A stretch of DNA of 64,000 nucleotides, taken from NCBI RefSeq assembly GCF_900112245.1, contig NZ_FOYX01000005.1, positions 6,363 through 70,362 on the forward strand, written 5' to 3'. The translations under genes were made by a program, and so were the position numbers. Within the stretch, counting starts at the first letter, position 1. Every line of letters starts with the position of its first letter. The DNA comes from Maribacter stanieri (GTDB lineage: Bacteria; Bacteroidota; Bacteroidia; Flavobacteriales; Flavobacteriaceae). Shown in pieces: positions 1 through 9,450 of the stretch. Below the pieces are notes generated by a model that had not been told where the DNA came from, ran no database searches, and saw only the letters and a program-made list of their open reading frames with translations.

Positions 1-1089
1 CAAGGAGAAGTTGGTCCACAAGGACCGGCAGGTCCAGCGGGAGCTGATGGGAACGATGGTGCCACCGGTGCGACGGGACCACAAGGTCCAGCGGGAGCCG
101 ATGGAAACGATGGTGCCACCGGAGCAACGGGAGCAACAGGACCACAAGGTCCGGCAGGTCCCCAGGGTCCAGCAGGTCAGGATGGTCAGGATGGAGCAAC
201 AGGACCACAAGGTCCGGCAGGTCCCCAGGGTCCAGCAGGTCAGGATGGTCAGGATGGCGCAACAGGACCACAAGGTCCGGCAGGACAAGACGGTCAGGAT
301 GGTGCAGCAGGGCCACAGGGTCCGGTAGGTCCTCAGGGTCCAGCAGGTCAGGATGGTCAGGATGGCGCAACAGGTCCCCAAGGTCCAGCAGGTGATCCGG
401 CAACGGATGATCAAACATTAGCAACAACAGGTGCTGCTGGTCAAATATCAATTACAGGAGGTAATGCTATTACTTTAAATGTAAATGATGCCGATTCAAA
501 TGCATCAAACGAGCTTCAAACATTATCTAAGTCAGGTACGAATATAACTTTGTCTAATGGTGGTGGTACAGTTTCAATCGCAGATAATGATAATAATTCA
601 AATAACGAAATACAGACAATAACATCAACAAATGGTTCTGTAACAGTTACACAAACGGGTATTAATTATAACTTATCTGTACCAACAGCAAACGGTGCAG
701 AAACGATTGTAGAAGCTGCGCCAGACACAGATATTAGTGTAAGTGGTACAGGTACATCAGCTGATCCATATTTGATAGCCAATACAAGACCTGATATTTT
801 TTATCCGCCTTCTATAGAGGTAGATGTGGCGACAACGGGTACTGGTAGAACAATAGATTTACATGCAGAATACTTATCTCAATATGGTACGCCTTCAGTA
901 GTTAGTGCAGGAGCACCAGCAGCAATACCAACGTATGCCAATACTGAATTATATTATTATGTTACGTATTTTGATCCTACTGTTTTTGCTAACGTTAGTG
1001 TTGATGCATTAGGTGAAATGACTTATGATGTTATTGCTGCACCAACGGATTATAATACATTGATTAATGTAGTTTTTGTAGCCAAATAA
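1..1089 (+). CDS. Collagen-like Gly-X-Y surface protein, 3' part (start outside window)
   Basis: The reading frame is open from base 1, so the gene begins upstream; 362 residues are visible. Residues 2-132 are about 44 uninterrupted Gly-X-Y triplets ([15 protein letters not shown]), the collagen-like pattern that forms triple-helical stalks in bacterial surface proteins. From about residue 135 a Thr/Ser/Asn-rich, probably beta-structured segment follows ([17 protein letters not shown]-like strands), then a C-terminal domain from about residue 268 that starts FYPPSIEVD and ends INVVFVAK. That end has no recognisable T9SS type A or B sorting domain. The next genes are a T9SS type B substrate and a PorP/SprF protein, so surface display through T9SS is likely but inferred. 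The collagen pattern is certain; the function as adhesin or stalk is inference. Confidence 0.9.
   Translation, partial: QGEVGPQGPAGPAGADGNDGATGATGPQGPAGADGNDGATGATGATGPQGPAGPQGPAGQDGQDGATGPQGPAGPQGPAGQDGQDGATGPQGPAGQDGQDGAAGPQGPVGPQGPAGQDGQDGATGPQGPAGDPATDDQTLATTGAAGQISITGGNAITLNVNDADSNASNELQTLSKSGTNITLSNGGGTVSIADNDNNSNNEIQTITSTNGSVTVTQTGINYNLSVPTANGAETIVEAAPDTDISVSGTGTSADPYLIANTRPDIFYPPSIEVDVATTGTGRTIDLHAEYLSQYGTPSVVSAGAPAAIPTYANTELYYYVTYFDPTVFANVSVDALGEMTYDVIAAPTDYNTLINVVFVAK
139..393 (+). repeat. Tandem 63-bp repeats encoding Gly-X-Y units
   Basis: A 63-bp unit coding [20 protein letters not shown] plus T recurs in frame at 139-201 and 202-264 with almost no difference, as a 45-bp shortened copy at 265-309, and again at 310-372 with a few synonymous or conservative changes, followed by the start of a further copy. 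The near identity at DNA level suggests recent expansion by slippage or unequal recombination. All changes keep the frame and the Gly-X-Y register. Confidence 0.9.
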
Positions 1090-1121
1090 TTAGCTTAATA
1101 AAGCTTAGATCCCAAATCGAT

Positions 1122-3143
1122 TTGAAAAAAACGCATATATATAAAACCATATTTCTCAGTATCGTTACTACGATACTGGGGGTATTGGTATCTAATGCCC
1201 AGTTCTTACTTCAGGCACCTACGGATAGTGATCAAAATAACTTTCGTTGGTATGAAGCTTCAGACACGGTAACGGTACTTGGTACAGATTCTTTTTACGA
1301 AGTAACCCAACCAGGTATTTACTTTGCAACATATGATGGTACCTTATGTGGTTCTAATGCTACAGGTTATTTCATTGTAACGGATTGTAATAATCCAGAC
1401 AATGAAGTAACGATGGATATTACTTCTAATGTGCCCAGTACAGCCTCGGTAAATTGGAGTCCACCCTTAGTAGGTGATCAGCTAAGACCAATGGTCATTG
1501 CAACAGATGCTGTGGTAAAGTATACGGCACTTGTTACTAAAGCGGGTAATACGTTCAGTCTTCCTAATTTTACAGTAGTGTGTTTACCACAAGCGGCAGA
1601 TTTAGAAGATGATTTGGTTACAACAGACGAAGAAGTTCCTGTCGTTATTGATATTTATGATAATGATGCCGATTTACCAGATGTAGGTGCTCTAACAACT
1701 ACAAATCCAGCTAATGGTTCGGTAACAATTGATGATGGTGGTACGCCAAACAATCCAATGGATGATATTGTTACTTATACTCCAGATGTAGATTTTAATG
1801 GTACAGATACTTTTGACTATACCATTTGTAATGCTTATGGAGATTGTAGTACGGCAACCGTAACTATAGAAGTATTACCAATATTAGATACTAACGATGA
1901 TTCAATTGCAATTGATATCAATGCAATTACAGCTATTGATACATGGCAAGTAAACGATAATGATTTACCTACAGATGGTACATTTAGCGTAACGCAACCA
2001 ACAAATGGTTCGGTAACTGTTGATGATAATGGTACACCAAATGATCCATCTGACGATATTCCAACATACTTCCCTAATAATAATTACTTAGGCACAGATG
2101 CTTTTGATTATACGGTTTGTGATGCAGTTGGTAATTGTAGCACATCTACCATAACAATTCTTATTAATCCTTTAGGTGTTGATATGGATAGTGATGATGA
2201 TGGTATCGTTGATAGTTTTGAAGATCTGAATTTAGATGGTGATAATGACCCATCTACCGACCCAACAGATTCTGATGGTGACGGCTTCCCAGATTATTTA
2301 GATATCGATGCTGACGGCGATGGTATACCAGATAATGTTGAAGCTCAGGCGACGGCAGATTACATTCCGCCTTCAGGGATCGACGCGAATACCAACGGGT
2401 TAGATGATGCGTATGAAGCTAATGGTTTAACTGGATTGTTTCCTGTGGATACAGACGGAGATAACCTACCTGATTATTTAGATGAGGATAGTGATAATGA
2501 TAATGTATTGGATGCTATTGAAGCTCATGACTACAATCACGATGGTATTACAGATGTAGTAAGAATAGGGTCTGATAAAGATAATGACGGACTTGATGAC
2601 GGATATGAAGGTGCTATTTCAGTTGATATAGATGTCAATGATGAAATTGATGATCCTTACGCACAATTGCCAAATACCGATGGTGATGAGGAATCTGATT
2701 ACAGGGATACCGATGATGACGATGATGGCATTGAGACCCGTGATGAGGATATTAACCTGAACGGTGACTATGTAGACGATGATTCTGATGGTGACGGCAT
2801 ACCTAACTACTTAGATTCAGATTTAGGTCAGCTAGAAGAAGAAATCGAAGTTTTCAACGTTATTACACCTAATGGTGATGGTATACACGATGTTCTAAGA
2901 ATAGACGGATTACAGAACTATCCGAATAATACATTGAAAATCTATAACAGATGGGGTGTATCAGTCTATATGACAAGGGCGTATAATACAGAGGGTAATG
3001 TGTTTGACGGAACATCTGAAGGAAGAGTTACGGTAGATGTTGATCGTAAGTTACCAGTAGGTACATATTTCTATATTCTAGATTATGAACTACCTAATGG
3101 AGAAACAGAAACGCTTTCTGGTTACATATATATAAATAGATAA
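1122..3143 (+). CDS. T9SS type B sorting domain protein with Ig-like and TSP3-like calcium repeats
   Basis: A 673-residue secreted protein. Residues 1-26 are a signal peptide (ends SNAQ). Residues about 155-350 hold two tandem beta-sandwich repeats with the pattern [20 protein letters not shown], the cadherin/Ig-like type common in large Bacteroidota surface proteins. Residues about 352-570 are Asp-rich DSDGDGxPDxxD runs, the thrombospondin type 3 calcium-binding pattern. Residues 577-673 match the gliding-motility/type B C-terminal domain ([31 protein letters not shown]), which directs export by the type IX system. The first possible start is TTG at 1122, 32 bases after the collagen-like gene; no ATG lies ahead of the signal peptide. 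Only 5 bases separate it from the PorP/SprF gene, its probable partner in export or anchoring. Confidence 0.92.
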   Translation: MKKTHIYKTIFLSIVTTILGVLVSNAQFLLQAPTDSDQNNFRWYEASDTVTVLGTDSFYEVTQPGIYFATYDGTLCGSNATGYFIVTDCNNPDNEVTMDITSNVPSTASVNWSPPLVGDQLRPMVIATDAVVKYTALVTKAGNTFSLPNFTVVCLPQAADLEDDLVTTDEEVPVVIDIYDNDADLPDVGALTTTNPANGSVTIDDGGTPNNPMDDIVTYTPDVDFNGTDTFDYTICNAYGDCSTATVTIEVLPILDTNDDSIAIDINAITAIDTWQVNDNDLPTDGTFSVTQPTNGSVTVDDNGTPNDPSDDIPTYFPNNNYLGTDAFDYTVCDAVGNCSTSTITILINPLGVDMDSDDDGIVDSFEDLNLDGDNDPSTDPTDSDGDGFPDYLDIDADGDGIPDNVEAQATADYIPPSGIDANTNGLDDAYEANGLTGLFPVDTDGDNLPDYLDEDSDNDNVLDAIEAHDYNHDGITDVVRIGSDKDNDGLDDGYEGAISVDIDVNDEIDDPYAQLPNTDGDEESDYRDTDDDDDGIETRDEDINLNGDYVDDDSDGDGIPNYLDSDLGQLEEEIEVFNVITPNGDGIHDVLRIDGLQNYPNNTLKIYNRWGVSVYMTRAYNTEGNVFDGTSEGRVTVDVDRKLPVGTYFYILDYELPNGETETLSGYIYINR

Positions 3144-3148
3144 GAACA

Positions 3149-4102
3149 ATGTTTTCAAAATATATATTCAATAATAAAATACAGGTACTAAAGCAAGTTG
3201 TCGCTATTGTGGCACTTTGCTTTGGAGTATTTTCTTATGGACAGCAAGACGCACAGTATACGCAGTACATGTATAACACCATAAGTGTAAACCCTGCTTA
3301 TGCCGGTTCTCGAGGACATATTAGTATTGGTGCCTTACATAGATCGCAATGGGTAGGTTTAGATGGTGCGCCAACAACACAGACTTTTAATGCACACTCA
3401 CCTATAGGGTATAGGGGGGTAGGTTTAGGTGTGTCAATAGTTAATGATGAAATAGGACCAACGTCAGAAACCAATTTTGATATTGATTTTTCTTATACCG
3501 TTTATACTTCAACGGAAGGCAGATTAAGTTTTGGTTTAAAAGCGAGTGCTAACTTGTTGGATGTTAGGTTTTCAGAATTAAATCAATATACTACAGATCC
3601 TACTTTGCAGCAAGATATAGATAACAGGCTTTCTCCTAACATTGGGGCTGGTGTATACTATCATACCGAAAGATTCTATTTAGGATTGTCAGTACCTCGT
3701 TTTTTAGAAACAACACATTTTCAAGAAACCAACCTATCTACAGCTAAAGAACAAATGAACTTGTATTTAATTACGGGGTACGTTTGGGATTTAAATGAGT
3801 CTTTAAAATTTAAACCGGCACTACTTACCAAAGCGGTAAAAGGTGCACCGTTACAGGTCGACTTATCTGCAAATTTCATGTTTAATGATAAATTTATTTT
3901 AGGAGCAGCCTACAGATGGGATGCCGCTTTTAGTGGTATGGCAGGCTTTAATGTGTCCAATAAATTCTTAATTGGTATTGCTTACGACAAGGAAACTACC
4001 GAACTAGGTAATGCAGCTTTCAACGATGGTTCATTTGAAGTAATTTTCAGATATGATTTTATTACGACCAAGAACAACCTCAAATCTCCACGTTTCTTCT
4101 AA
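3149..4102 (+). CDS. PorP/SprF family type IX secretion outer-membrane protein
   Basis: 317 residues. A signal peptide ends near residue 31 (FSYGQ), followed by the family hallmark QYTQYMYNTISVNPAYAGSRG and WVGLDGAPTTQTF, then alternating beta strands ending in a terminal aromatic (FRYDFITTK...RFF), as in 14-strand outer-membrane barrels. PorP/SprF-like proteins are usually encoded next to genes for type B CTD substrates and are needed for secretion or surface retention of that specific partner. Here it follows the type B substrate by 5 bases, so the two are almost certainly co-transcribed. The core T9SS genes (porV, sov/sprA, gldKLMN) are not in the window. Confidence 0.93.
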   Translation: MFSKYIFNNKIQVLKQVVAIVALCFGVFSYGQQDAQYTQYMYNTISVNPAYAGSRGHISIGALHRSQWVGLDGAPTTQTFNAHSPIGYRGVGLGVSIVNDEIGPTSETNFDIDFSYTVYTSTEGRLSFGLKASANLLDVRFSELNQYTTDPTLQQDIDNRLSPNIGAGVYYHTERFYLGLSVPRFLETTHFQETNLSTAKEQMNLYLITGYVWDLNESLKFKPALLTKAVKGAPLQVDLSANFMFNDKFILGAAYRWDAAFSGMAGFNVSNKFLIGIAYDKETTELGNAAFNDGSFEVIFRYDFITTKNNLKSPRFF

Positions 4103-4172
4103 TTTTTCCTATTAACGTATTATTATATGTTCTACTTTTCGTAAAATAAGTTAAACGCCTTATTTTTACCTA

Positions 4173-4703
4173 ATGAAGGAAGAACAGGTAATTCTCGTAA
4201 ACGAAAATAACGAGCAAATAGGAACTATGCCCAAAATGGAAGCCCATGAAAAGGCTGTCTTACATAGAGCATTTTCTGTATTCATAACCAATGATAAGGG
4301 TGAGATCATGTTACAACAACGTGCGGCATCTAAATATCATTCTCCATTATTATGGACAAATACATGTTGTAGTCATCAACGTGTTGGCGAATCTAATATT
4401 GAAGCCGGTAAAAGAAGACTGCAAGAAGAAATGGGTTTTCAAGCGGAGTTAAAAGAATTATTCTCCTTTATTTACAAAGCTCCTTTTGATAATGGATTAA
4501 CCGAGCATGAATATGATCATGTTATGTTGGGTAGTTTTAATTCAGAACCAAATATAAATCCAGAAGAGGTAGAAGCTTGGAAATGGATGTCTCCGCAATT
4601 GGTTAAAGAAGATATTGCTAATAATCCTGATGATTACACAGCTTGGTTTAAAATTATATTTGAGAAATTTTACGAACACTTATTTAATATACCAGCGAAA
4701 TAA
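4173..4703 (+). CDS. idi: Isopentenyl-diphosphate delta-isomerase (type 1)
   Basis: 176 residues, the length of bacterial type 1 enzymes. It interconverts isopentenyl and dimethylallyl diphosphate for isoprenoid synthesis in the cytosol. Visible signatures: the Nudix fold with AGKRRLQEEMGF, the catalytic cysteine/metal-histidine segment TNTCCSHQRVGE (C65/C66, H68), and EHEYDHV with the acidic pair E111/E113. A TATTTTTA element at 4161-4168 lies only 4 bases before the ATG, close to the flavobacterial -7 box except for the last base, which would give a very short leader. The stop overlaps the start of the next gene by one base (TAATG). Confidence 0.95.
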   Translation: MKEEQVILVNENNEQIGTMPKMEAHEKAVLHRAFSVFITNDKGEIMLQQRAASKYHSPLLWTNTCCSHQRVGESNIEAGKRRLQEEMGFQAELKELFSFIYKAPFDNGLTEHEYDHVMLGSFNSEPNINPEEVEAWKWMSPQLVKEDIANNPDDYTAWFKIIFEKFYEHLFNIPAK

Positions 4704-5110
4704 TGAAAGTAAAAGTTAGTAGGAAAGCACATTTTAATGCTGCCCACCGTTTGTATAGAAAAGATTGGGACGATAGTAAAAACACTGAAATATTTGGAAA
4801 ATGTAACAATCCTAATTTTCATGGGCATAACTATGAATTGATAGTAAGTGTAACCGGAGAGATAGATCCTGAAACTGGTTTTGTTATGGATATGAAGGTG
4901 TTAAAAGATCTGATCAAAGTAGAGATTGAAGACTATTTAGATCATAAAAATTTAAACATTGAGGTTGAGGAATTTAAAAGCTTAAACCCAACTGCAGAAA
5001 ATATTGCCGTTATTATTTGGAAGAGATTAAGACAGCACATAACAAAGTCACATGATTTAGAAGTGGTGCTATATGAAACTCCAAGAAATTTTGTAACGTT
5101 CTCGGGATAA
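4703..5110 (+). CDS. 6-pyruvoyl-tetrahydropterin synthase / 6-carboxytetrahydropterin synthase family
   Basis: 135 residues. The PTPS/QueD fold is shown by zinc histidines H15 (AHFNAAHRL), H40 and H42 (NFHGHNYEL), and the catalytic Cys C34 in GKCNNPNFHGH. The late PTAENIAVIIW and LYETPRN motifs are also typical. In bacteria this family mostly makes 6-carboxytetrahydropterin for queuosine, but some members act in pterin metabolism; no other queuosine or pterin gene is nearby to decide. It is translationally coupled to idi through the TAATG overlap, although the two pathways are unrelated. Confidence 0.9.
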   Translation: MKVKVSRKAHFNAAHRLYRKDWDDSKNTEIFGKCNNPNFHGHNYELIVSVTGEIDPETGFVMDMKVLKDLIKVEIEDYLDHKNLNIEVEEFKSLNPTAENIAVIIWKRLRQHITKSHDLEVVLYETPRNFVTFSG

Positions 5111-5186
5111 ATTAATTACATTACTGCAAGAATAATCTCGAATTTACGTTTTTAACCTAATCAAATTGACCAATAAAAAATACACG

Positions 5187-6152
5187 ATGATACATCCTTT
5201 AAAATTTAGACCAATCTTAAAAGAAAGACTTTGGGGAGGAACCAAGTTAAAAGAGGTTTTTGGTAAACCTATTGAAAGTGATATTACTGGAGAAAGTTGG
5301 GAGTTGTCTACTGTTAAAGGAGACATTTCTGTAATTGCAAATGGTAGCTTAGAAGGCAAATCACTCCAAGAACTTATAGATTCTAATGCAGAAGAGTTAT
5401 TGGGAAAAAGTGTTGTTGAGCGTTTTGGAAAGGAATTTCCGATTTTAATTAAGTTTATTGATGCTAAACAAGATTTATCTATACAACTACACCCAAATGA
5501 TGCGTTGGCAAAAGAGCGTCATGATTCTTTTGGTAAAACGGAGATGTGGTATATTATGGATGCAGATCCTAAAGCTGAACTAATTGTTGGTTTTAACAAA
5601 GATGTTACCAAAGAAGAATATGCTGAAAGTATTGCTAATGATACCTTGCTTGATCTTCTTAATTATGAGCAAGTTAAAGAAGGAGATACTTTTTTTATAA
5701 ATACAGGTAAAATTCATGCTATTGGAGCAGGGGTAATGTTAGCAGAAATTCAACAAACTTCAGATGTTACTTACCGTGTTTTTGATTTTAATAGAAAGGA
5801 TAAAGATGGTAATCTTCGTGAATTGCATACTGAGTTAGCGTTGGATGCAGTCGATTATGAAAAGAAAGATGATTTTAAAGTCTCTTATGGTCATAATAAG
5901 AATGAGGTAAATACAATGGTGGATTGCCCATACTTTAAAACAAACTTCATAGAACTTACAGAAAATTTAGAACTAGATACAACGCAAAGAGATTCTTTTA
6001 CCATATTTATGTGCGTTGGTGGTGAAGCGTCAATTCATACAGCGGAAGGGGAAGTATCTATTAAAAGTGGTGAAACAGCCTTGTTACCGGCTTCTACCAA
6101 TAAAATAACATTACAATCTACGGGAGCTAAACTGTTAGAAGTTACTATTTAA
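5187..6152 (+). CDS. manA: Mannose-6-phosphate isomerase, class I
   Basis: Interconverts mannose-6-phosphate and fructose-6-phosphate, feeding GDP-mannose and polysaccharide synthesis or mannose use. The 321-residue product has the short bacterial (Bacillus ManA-like) form. Zinc site residues are visible in SIQLHPND (Q100, H102), GKTEMWY (E119) and NTGKIHAIGAG (H177); LKERLWGG near the N terminus is a family signature. An in-frame TTG at 5166 would add seven residues (MTNKKYT), but the ATG at 5187 gives the usual N terminus MIHPLKF and is preferred. It follows the PTPS gene by 76 bases. Confidence 0.93.
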   Translation: MIHPLKFRPILKERLWGGTKLKEVFGKPIESDITGESWELSTVKGDISVIANGSLEGKSLQELIDSNAEELLGKSVVERFGKEFPILIKFIDAKQDLSIQLHPNDALAKERHDSFGKTEMWYIMDADPKAELIVGFNKDVTKEEYAESIANDTLLDLLNYEQVKEGDTFFINTGKIHAIGAGVMLAEIQQTSDVTYRVFDFNRKDKDGNLRELHTELALDAVDYEKKDDFKVSYGHNKNEVNTMVDCPYFKTNFIELTENLELDTTQRDSFTIFMCVGGEASIHTAEGEVSIKSGETALLPASTNKITLQSTGAKLLEVTI

Positions 6153-6185
6153 GGCTTAATTAACCGTATGGCAATTCAAAAATTG

Positions 6186-6193
6186 TATTTTTG
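6186..6193 (+). promoter_or_regulatory. Candidate -7 promoter element (TAnnTTTG)
   Basis: TATTTTTG sits 17 bases before the ATG of the 89-residue gene and matches the Bacteroidota -7 consensus TAnnTTTG. No clear -33 TTTG is seen at the right spacing, so this is a partial match. Confidence 0.5.
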
Positions 6194-6210
6194 CAAAAAA
6201 ATAATTAGAG

Positions 6211-6480
6211 ATGGCAAGTATTAAAAATTTAAAGAAAGATATTAATAATGTTCTTGGTGACATTATAGAAGGTGTTTATATAGTTGAGGCTGCCAATGGT
6301 ACTACTCATTCAAAAGAAGGTACTGCTATCATAGATGAGGCAATTGTTTCATTTGATGAGTTAGTAGCTAAAGTCAACAAAAATGATGTTGAGAATAAAA
6401 AAGCACATTTTAAAGAAGTAAGAATGGACTTAGAGAAAAAAGCAACTAAATTGGTTGAAGACCTAAACAAGTTAGCTTAG
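6211..6480 (+). CDS. Small conserved helical protein of unknown function
   Basis: 89 residues with no signal peptide, no cysteine or histidine cluster and no membrane segment. The sequence is Lys/Glu/Asp-rich and predicted largely helical (DINNVLGDIIEGVYIVE, DELVAKVNKNDVENKKAHFKEVRMDLEKKATKLVEDLNKLA), fitting a small cytosolic helical bundle. I do not recognise a named family, though the sequence has the look of a conserved flavobacterial small protein. It appears to be its own transcription unit, with a -7 box upstream and a strong terminator 23 bases downstream. Confidence 0.75.
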   Translation: MASIKNLKKDINNVLGDIIEGVYIVEAANGTTHSKEGTAIIDEAIVSFDELVAKVNKNDVENKKAHFKEVRMDLEKKATKLVEDLNKLA

Positions 6481-6502
6481 TCTTAAGACTATTTAAAAAC
6501 TA

Positions 6503-6534
6503 AAAAAGCATCCTAAGTTTAGGATGCTTTTTTT
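6503..6534. terminator. Bidirectional rho-independent terminator
   Basis: A perfect stem AGCATCCT / AGGATGCT, extended by A and T tracts on both sides, separates the plus-strand small gene (ends 6480) from the minus-strand DUF4369 gene (ends 6560). U-tracts exist in both directions. Confidence 0.88.
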
Positions 6535-6559
6535 ATTGTAACAAAGTGGTCTTCTCTAT

Positions 6560-7255
6560 TTAATTCTTCTTTAATAGCGTAGCCAATTCCTTACCATATT
6601 TAGACGCTGCTACCTCTGGTGATAAAACACTGTAGATTGAATCTAAGTATTTAACATTTGCATCCGGTATTTCTTTTAAAGCAATATATGGTGCTATGAA
6701 AGATGATTTATTGTTAAGTGCAAAGTTGATGGCAAAAGCATAACCACGTTGTGTATTTCTATTACTAATATTTTGTAAAGAATCTATGCTCACTTGGCTA
6801 AGTTGATTTTCTGACTGAGCGGCTTTCATCATTATTTCAATATTTCTCTTATTTATCCCAGTCATGTTCTTTCTAAATTCCTCAAGTTTTTCTTGAGTTT
6901 CAGAGCCACTAATTTCCGCTGTAGTATCAAAAGTGTTCCAATCGGTATTGATAGTTATGGTTCCTGGTTCGGCAAAAAAAGTAATACGGTCGTTAATATC
7001 GTTATTATCCTTTTTATTTAAGTATAAGTAAAATACCTCAGGACTCAATAATTTGGTTTTGAAAGAAAAATTACCATCTCCATTTATAGCAACAGAATCA
7101 ACGGTAACTAAAACACTGTCAGGCACATGCTGTAAATAAAGCATTCCTTTTTTTAGACCTTTTACTTTTCCGTTTACAATTAATGTTTCATCTGGGTTAT
7201 CGCCGCAAGAACTTAATACCAATAATGCAGTAACAACAAATAATATTTTTTTCAT
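6560..7255 (-). CDS. DUF4369 lipoprotein
   Basis: 231 residues. The N terminus is a lipoprotein signal with lipobox LSSC (cysteine near residue 17), so the protein is probably anchored in a membrane facing the periplasm. Residues about 24-120 show the DUF4369 pattern (VNGKVKGLKKGMLYLQH, VDSVAINGDGNFSFK, ITFFAEPGTITI), which in Bacteroidota usually precedes a TlpA/thioredoxin-like domain. Here the remaining ~110 residues are helical and lack a CxxC, so this is a DUF4369 protein without the redox domain. The role is unknown; the family is linked to cell-envelope stress and thiol chemistry only by association. Confidence 0.82.
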   Translation of the reverse strand: MKKILFVVTALLVLSSCGDNPDETLIVNGKVKGLKKGMLYLQHVPDSVLVTVDSVAINGDGNFSFKTKLLSPEVFYLYLNKKDNNDINDRITFFAEPGTITINTDWNTFDTTAEISGSETQEKLEEFRKNMTGINKRNIEIMMKAAQSENQLSQVSIDSLQNISNRNTQRGYAFAINFALNNKSSFIAPYIALKEIPDANVKYLDSIYSVLSPEVAASKYGKELATLLKKN

Positions 7256-7336
7256 TCTTTTTATTTAGGGCGCAAATATCTATAAAATTTGATAATAAAG
7301 AACGCCAAGCCTTATTTTCTTAGTAACAATGAATAC

Positions 7337-8611
7337 TTATAGACTTGAAGCTACTTCCATTAGGTAAGCACAAAGTAATGCTCCACCGGTTCCTACAACA
7401 TAACCTAATACCGCTAAAAGTACTCCAACAGATGTTAATGATGGGTGAAATTCAGCAGCCACTACTGGAGCTGATGCGGCACCACCAACATTGGCTTGGC
7501 TACCTACCGCTAAAAAGAAGTAAGGTGCTTTAATAAGTTTAGCCACTAATATCATTAAACCTGCATGTATGGTAATCCAAATAAATCCTACGGCTATCAA
7601 TCCTGGATTTTCTAGTACTTTTCCTAAATCCATTTTCATACCTATTGTTGCAACTAAAATATAAATGAACATTCCGCCAATTTTACTGGCGCCTGCACCT
7701 TCATAATTTTTTGCTTTGGTAAAGGAAAGTGCTATCCCTAAACCCGTAGCAATAACAACCATCCAAAAGAAAGCAGAACCTAAGAAGGAAAGGAAACTTT
7801 TTTGATCACTTACCGCGTCAAATGTACTGGTAAGAAATGTACTGATATGGTCGCCAAAAAAATGCGCTAATCCTACGGCGGCAAAAGCTAATGACAACAT
7901 TATCATATAATCATTTAACGTAGGTACTCGAGTAATTTTATCAGTAAATTCGGTTACTTTTATTTTTAAGGTTTCAATGGCAGAGGTATCTGCTTTCAAC
8001 CATTTATCAATCTGTTTTGTTTTACCTACACCTAATAATACTATCGCCATCCAAACATTAGCTACAACGATATCAATTAATACCATGCCACCATATTTTT
8101 CAGGATTGTATTGAAAAATTTCTAACATAGCAGCTTGGTTTGCTCCACCACCGATCCAGCTTCCTGCAATAGTAGATAACCCTCTCCAAATAGCATCAAA
8201 ATCGTTACCGCCTACAGTATCGGGAGAAAAAATAGCTACAATTAATATAGCTATAGGTCCACCTATGATTATACCCATACTACCTGTCAAAAACATGATA
8301 ATTGCTTTTGAACCTAAATTAGAAATGGCCTTAATATCTATGCTAAGTGTCATTAGAACTAGGGCAGCTGGCAGTAAGTACCTGCTAGCCATAAAATACA
8401 GATTAGATATTTCATCAGAAATAATACCTGTACTGGTTAGTATGGCAGGTAGTAAGTAACACATAAGTACTGCAGGTACAATAGCGTAAAATTTACTCCA
8501 AAATCCGGTTTTTAAACTTGATGTGTAAAAGATGAATCCTAAACATAGAGCTAACAGTCCAAAGACTACCGTATCATTTGAAATTAATGGTTGTACAAGA
8601 AGGTATGGCAT
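7337..8611 (-). CDS. DUF819 family integral membrane protein
   Basis: 424 residues, very hydrophobic, with about 11-12 predicted transmembrane segments. It matches the DUF819 (YjcL-like) family through FMASRYLLPAALVLMTLSIDIK, GSMGIIIGGPIAI, IAGSWIGGGANQAAM and the C-terminal VGSQANVGGAASAPVVAAEF. The internal glycine-rich re-entrant-like motifs resemble secondary transporters, but no substrate is known for the family. It lies 34 bases downstream of the HAD gene on the same strand, so it may be the last gene of a DUF5916-HAD-DUF819 unit. Confidence 0.9.
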   Translation of the reverse strand: MPYLLVQPLISNDTVVFGLLALCLGFIFYTSSLKTGFWSKFYAIVPAVLMCYLLPAILTSTGIISDEISNLYFMASRYLLPAALVLMTLSIDIKAISNLGSKAIIMFLTGSMGIIIGGPIAILIVAIFSPDTVGGNDFDAIWRGLSTIAGSWIGGGANQAAMLEIFQYNPEKYGGMVLIDIVVANVWMAIVLLGVGKTKQIDKWLKADTSAIETLKIKVTEFTDKITRVPTLNDYMIMLSLAFAAVGLAHFFGDHISTFLTSTFDAVSDQKSFLSFLGSAFFWMVVIATGLGIALSFTKAKNYEGAGASKIGGMFIYILVATIGMKMDLGKVLENPGLIAVGFIWITIHAGLMILVAKLIKAPYFFLAVGSQANVGGAASAPVVAAEFHPSLTSVGVLLAVLGYVVGTGGALLCAYLMEVASSL

Positions 8612-8645
8612 AAATATTTTGATAAGTTGCTATTTTCAAATATAG

Positions 8646-9449
8646 TTAAATAACCAAGTTTTCTGCAATATAATGGGCTACACCATCTTTTGTATTTTCT
8701 AGAGTGATGTGATTAGAAATTGCTTTTACTTCTTCTCTAGCATTGGCAACGGCAACACCGAAGCCAACATTTTCAAGCATTTCAATATCATTGTAATTGT
8801 CGCCAAAAGCGATAATATCATTTAAAGTCTCATCTTCTTTCATCAACGCTTTAATTGCCGAGAGTTTTGATACCGATTTTGGTGCGATTTCAATAAGCGT
8901 ATCATTAGAGCGATATAGGTTGAGAGCTACACCTAATTCCTGTTGAAGAGTAGGCATTAAAGTATCGGCACTTGCTTTGGTACACATGAGCATAATTTTA
9001 TGGGCACCTATGTTACGTTTTTCCCAATTACTTAATGTATGCTCGGTATCTTGAAATACAGGCGTAGATTTTGTGTATTTGATTTCTTTTTCAACCCTTA
9101 ATGAAGTTTTTGGTACATACCATTCATTATTGAAGTATAATCCTAAATCCGCTTCAAGTCCGTTGCATAGCTTGTAAATTTCTTTTAAAATATCCGTAGG
9201 AATAAAAACTGAAGTGAGTTCTGTGTTTCCAGATAAGACTAGAGCTCCATTGTAACAAATAATAGGTTGTTCGGTAATACCTAAGTCTTCTTGAATATAC
9301 CGCATACCACTTGGCATTCTAGCAGAAACAAGTATGATCTTAGTCTCGTTTTTTATTTTATTAATTTGTTCAATTGCATTTTTAGAAACATCACTTTTAG
9401 TAGAAAGTAAAGTTCCGTCTAAATCTGAACACAAAATTTTATACTTCAT
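8646..9449 (-). CDS. Cof-type HAD-IIB phosphatase
   Basis: 267 residues, a typical length for Cof-subfamily haloacid-dehalogenase-like hydrolases that dephosphorylate small sugar phosphates or cofactors in the cytosol. The catalytic motif SDLDGTLLS (nucleophile D9, acid D11), motif II LVSAR, and motif IV GDNYNDIEML (D217, D221) with a lysine before it are all present; the middle section is the C2 cap. Only one base separates its start codon from the stop of the upstream DUF5916 gene, so translational coupling is likely. Substrate cannot be read from sequence. Confidence 0.92.
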   Translation of the reverse strand: MKYKILCSDLDGTLLSTKSDVSKNAIEQINKIKNETKIILVSARMPSGMRYIQEDLGITEQPIICYNGALVLSGNTELTSVFIPTDILKEIYKLCNGLEADLGLYFNNEWYVPKTSLRVEKEIKYTKSTPVFQDTEHTLSNWEKRNIGAHKIMLMCTKASADTLMPTLQQELGVALNLYRSNDTLIEIAPKSVSKLSAIKALMKEDETLNDIIAFGDNYNDIEMLENVGFGVAVANAREEVKAISNHITLENTKDGVAHYIAENLVI

Positions 9450-9450
9450 T

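Noticed and set aside
11-328. 105-codon frame in the second phase of the repeat region
   Set aside because: It exists only because the 63-bp repeats keep all phases open; the first phase gives perfect Gly-X-Y and continues to 1089.
1-393. Direct repeats as a CRISPR-like array
   Set aside because: The repeats are contiguous coding units without spacers and keep the Gly-X-Y frame.
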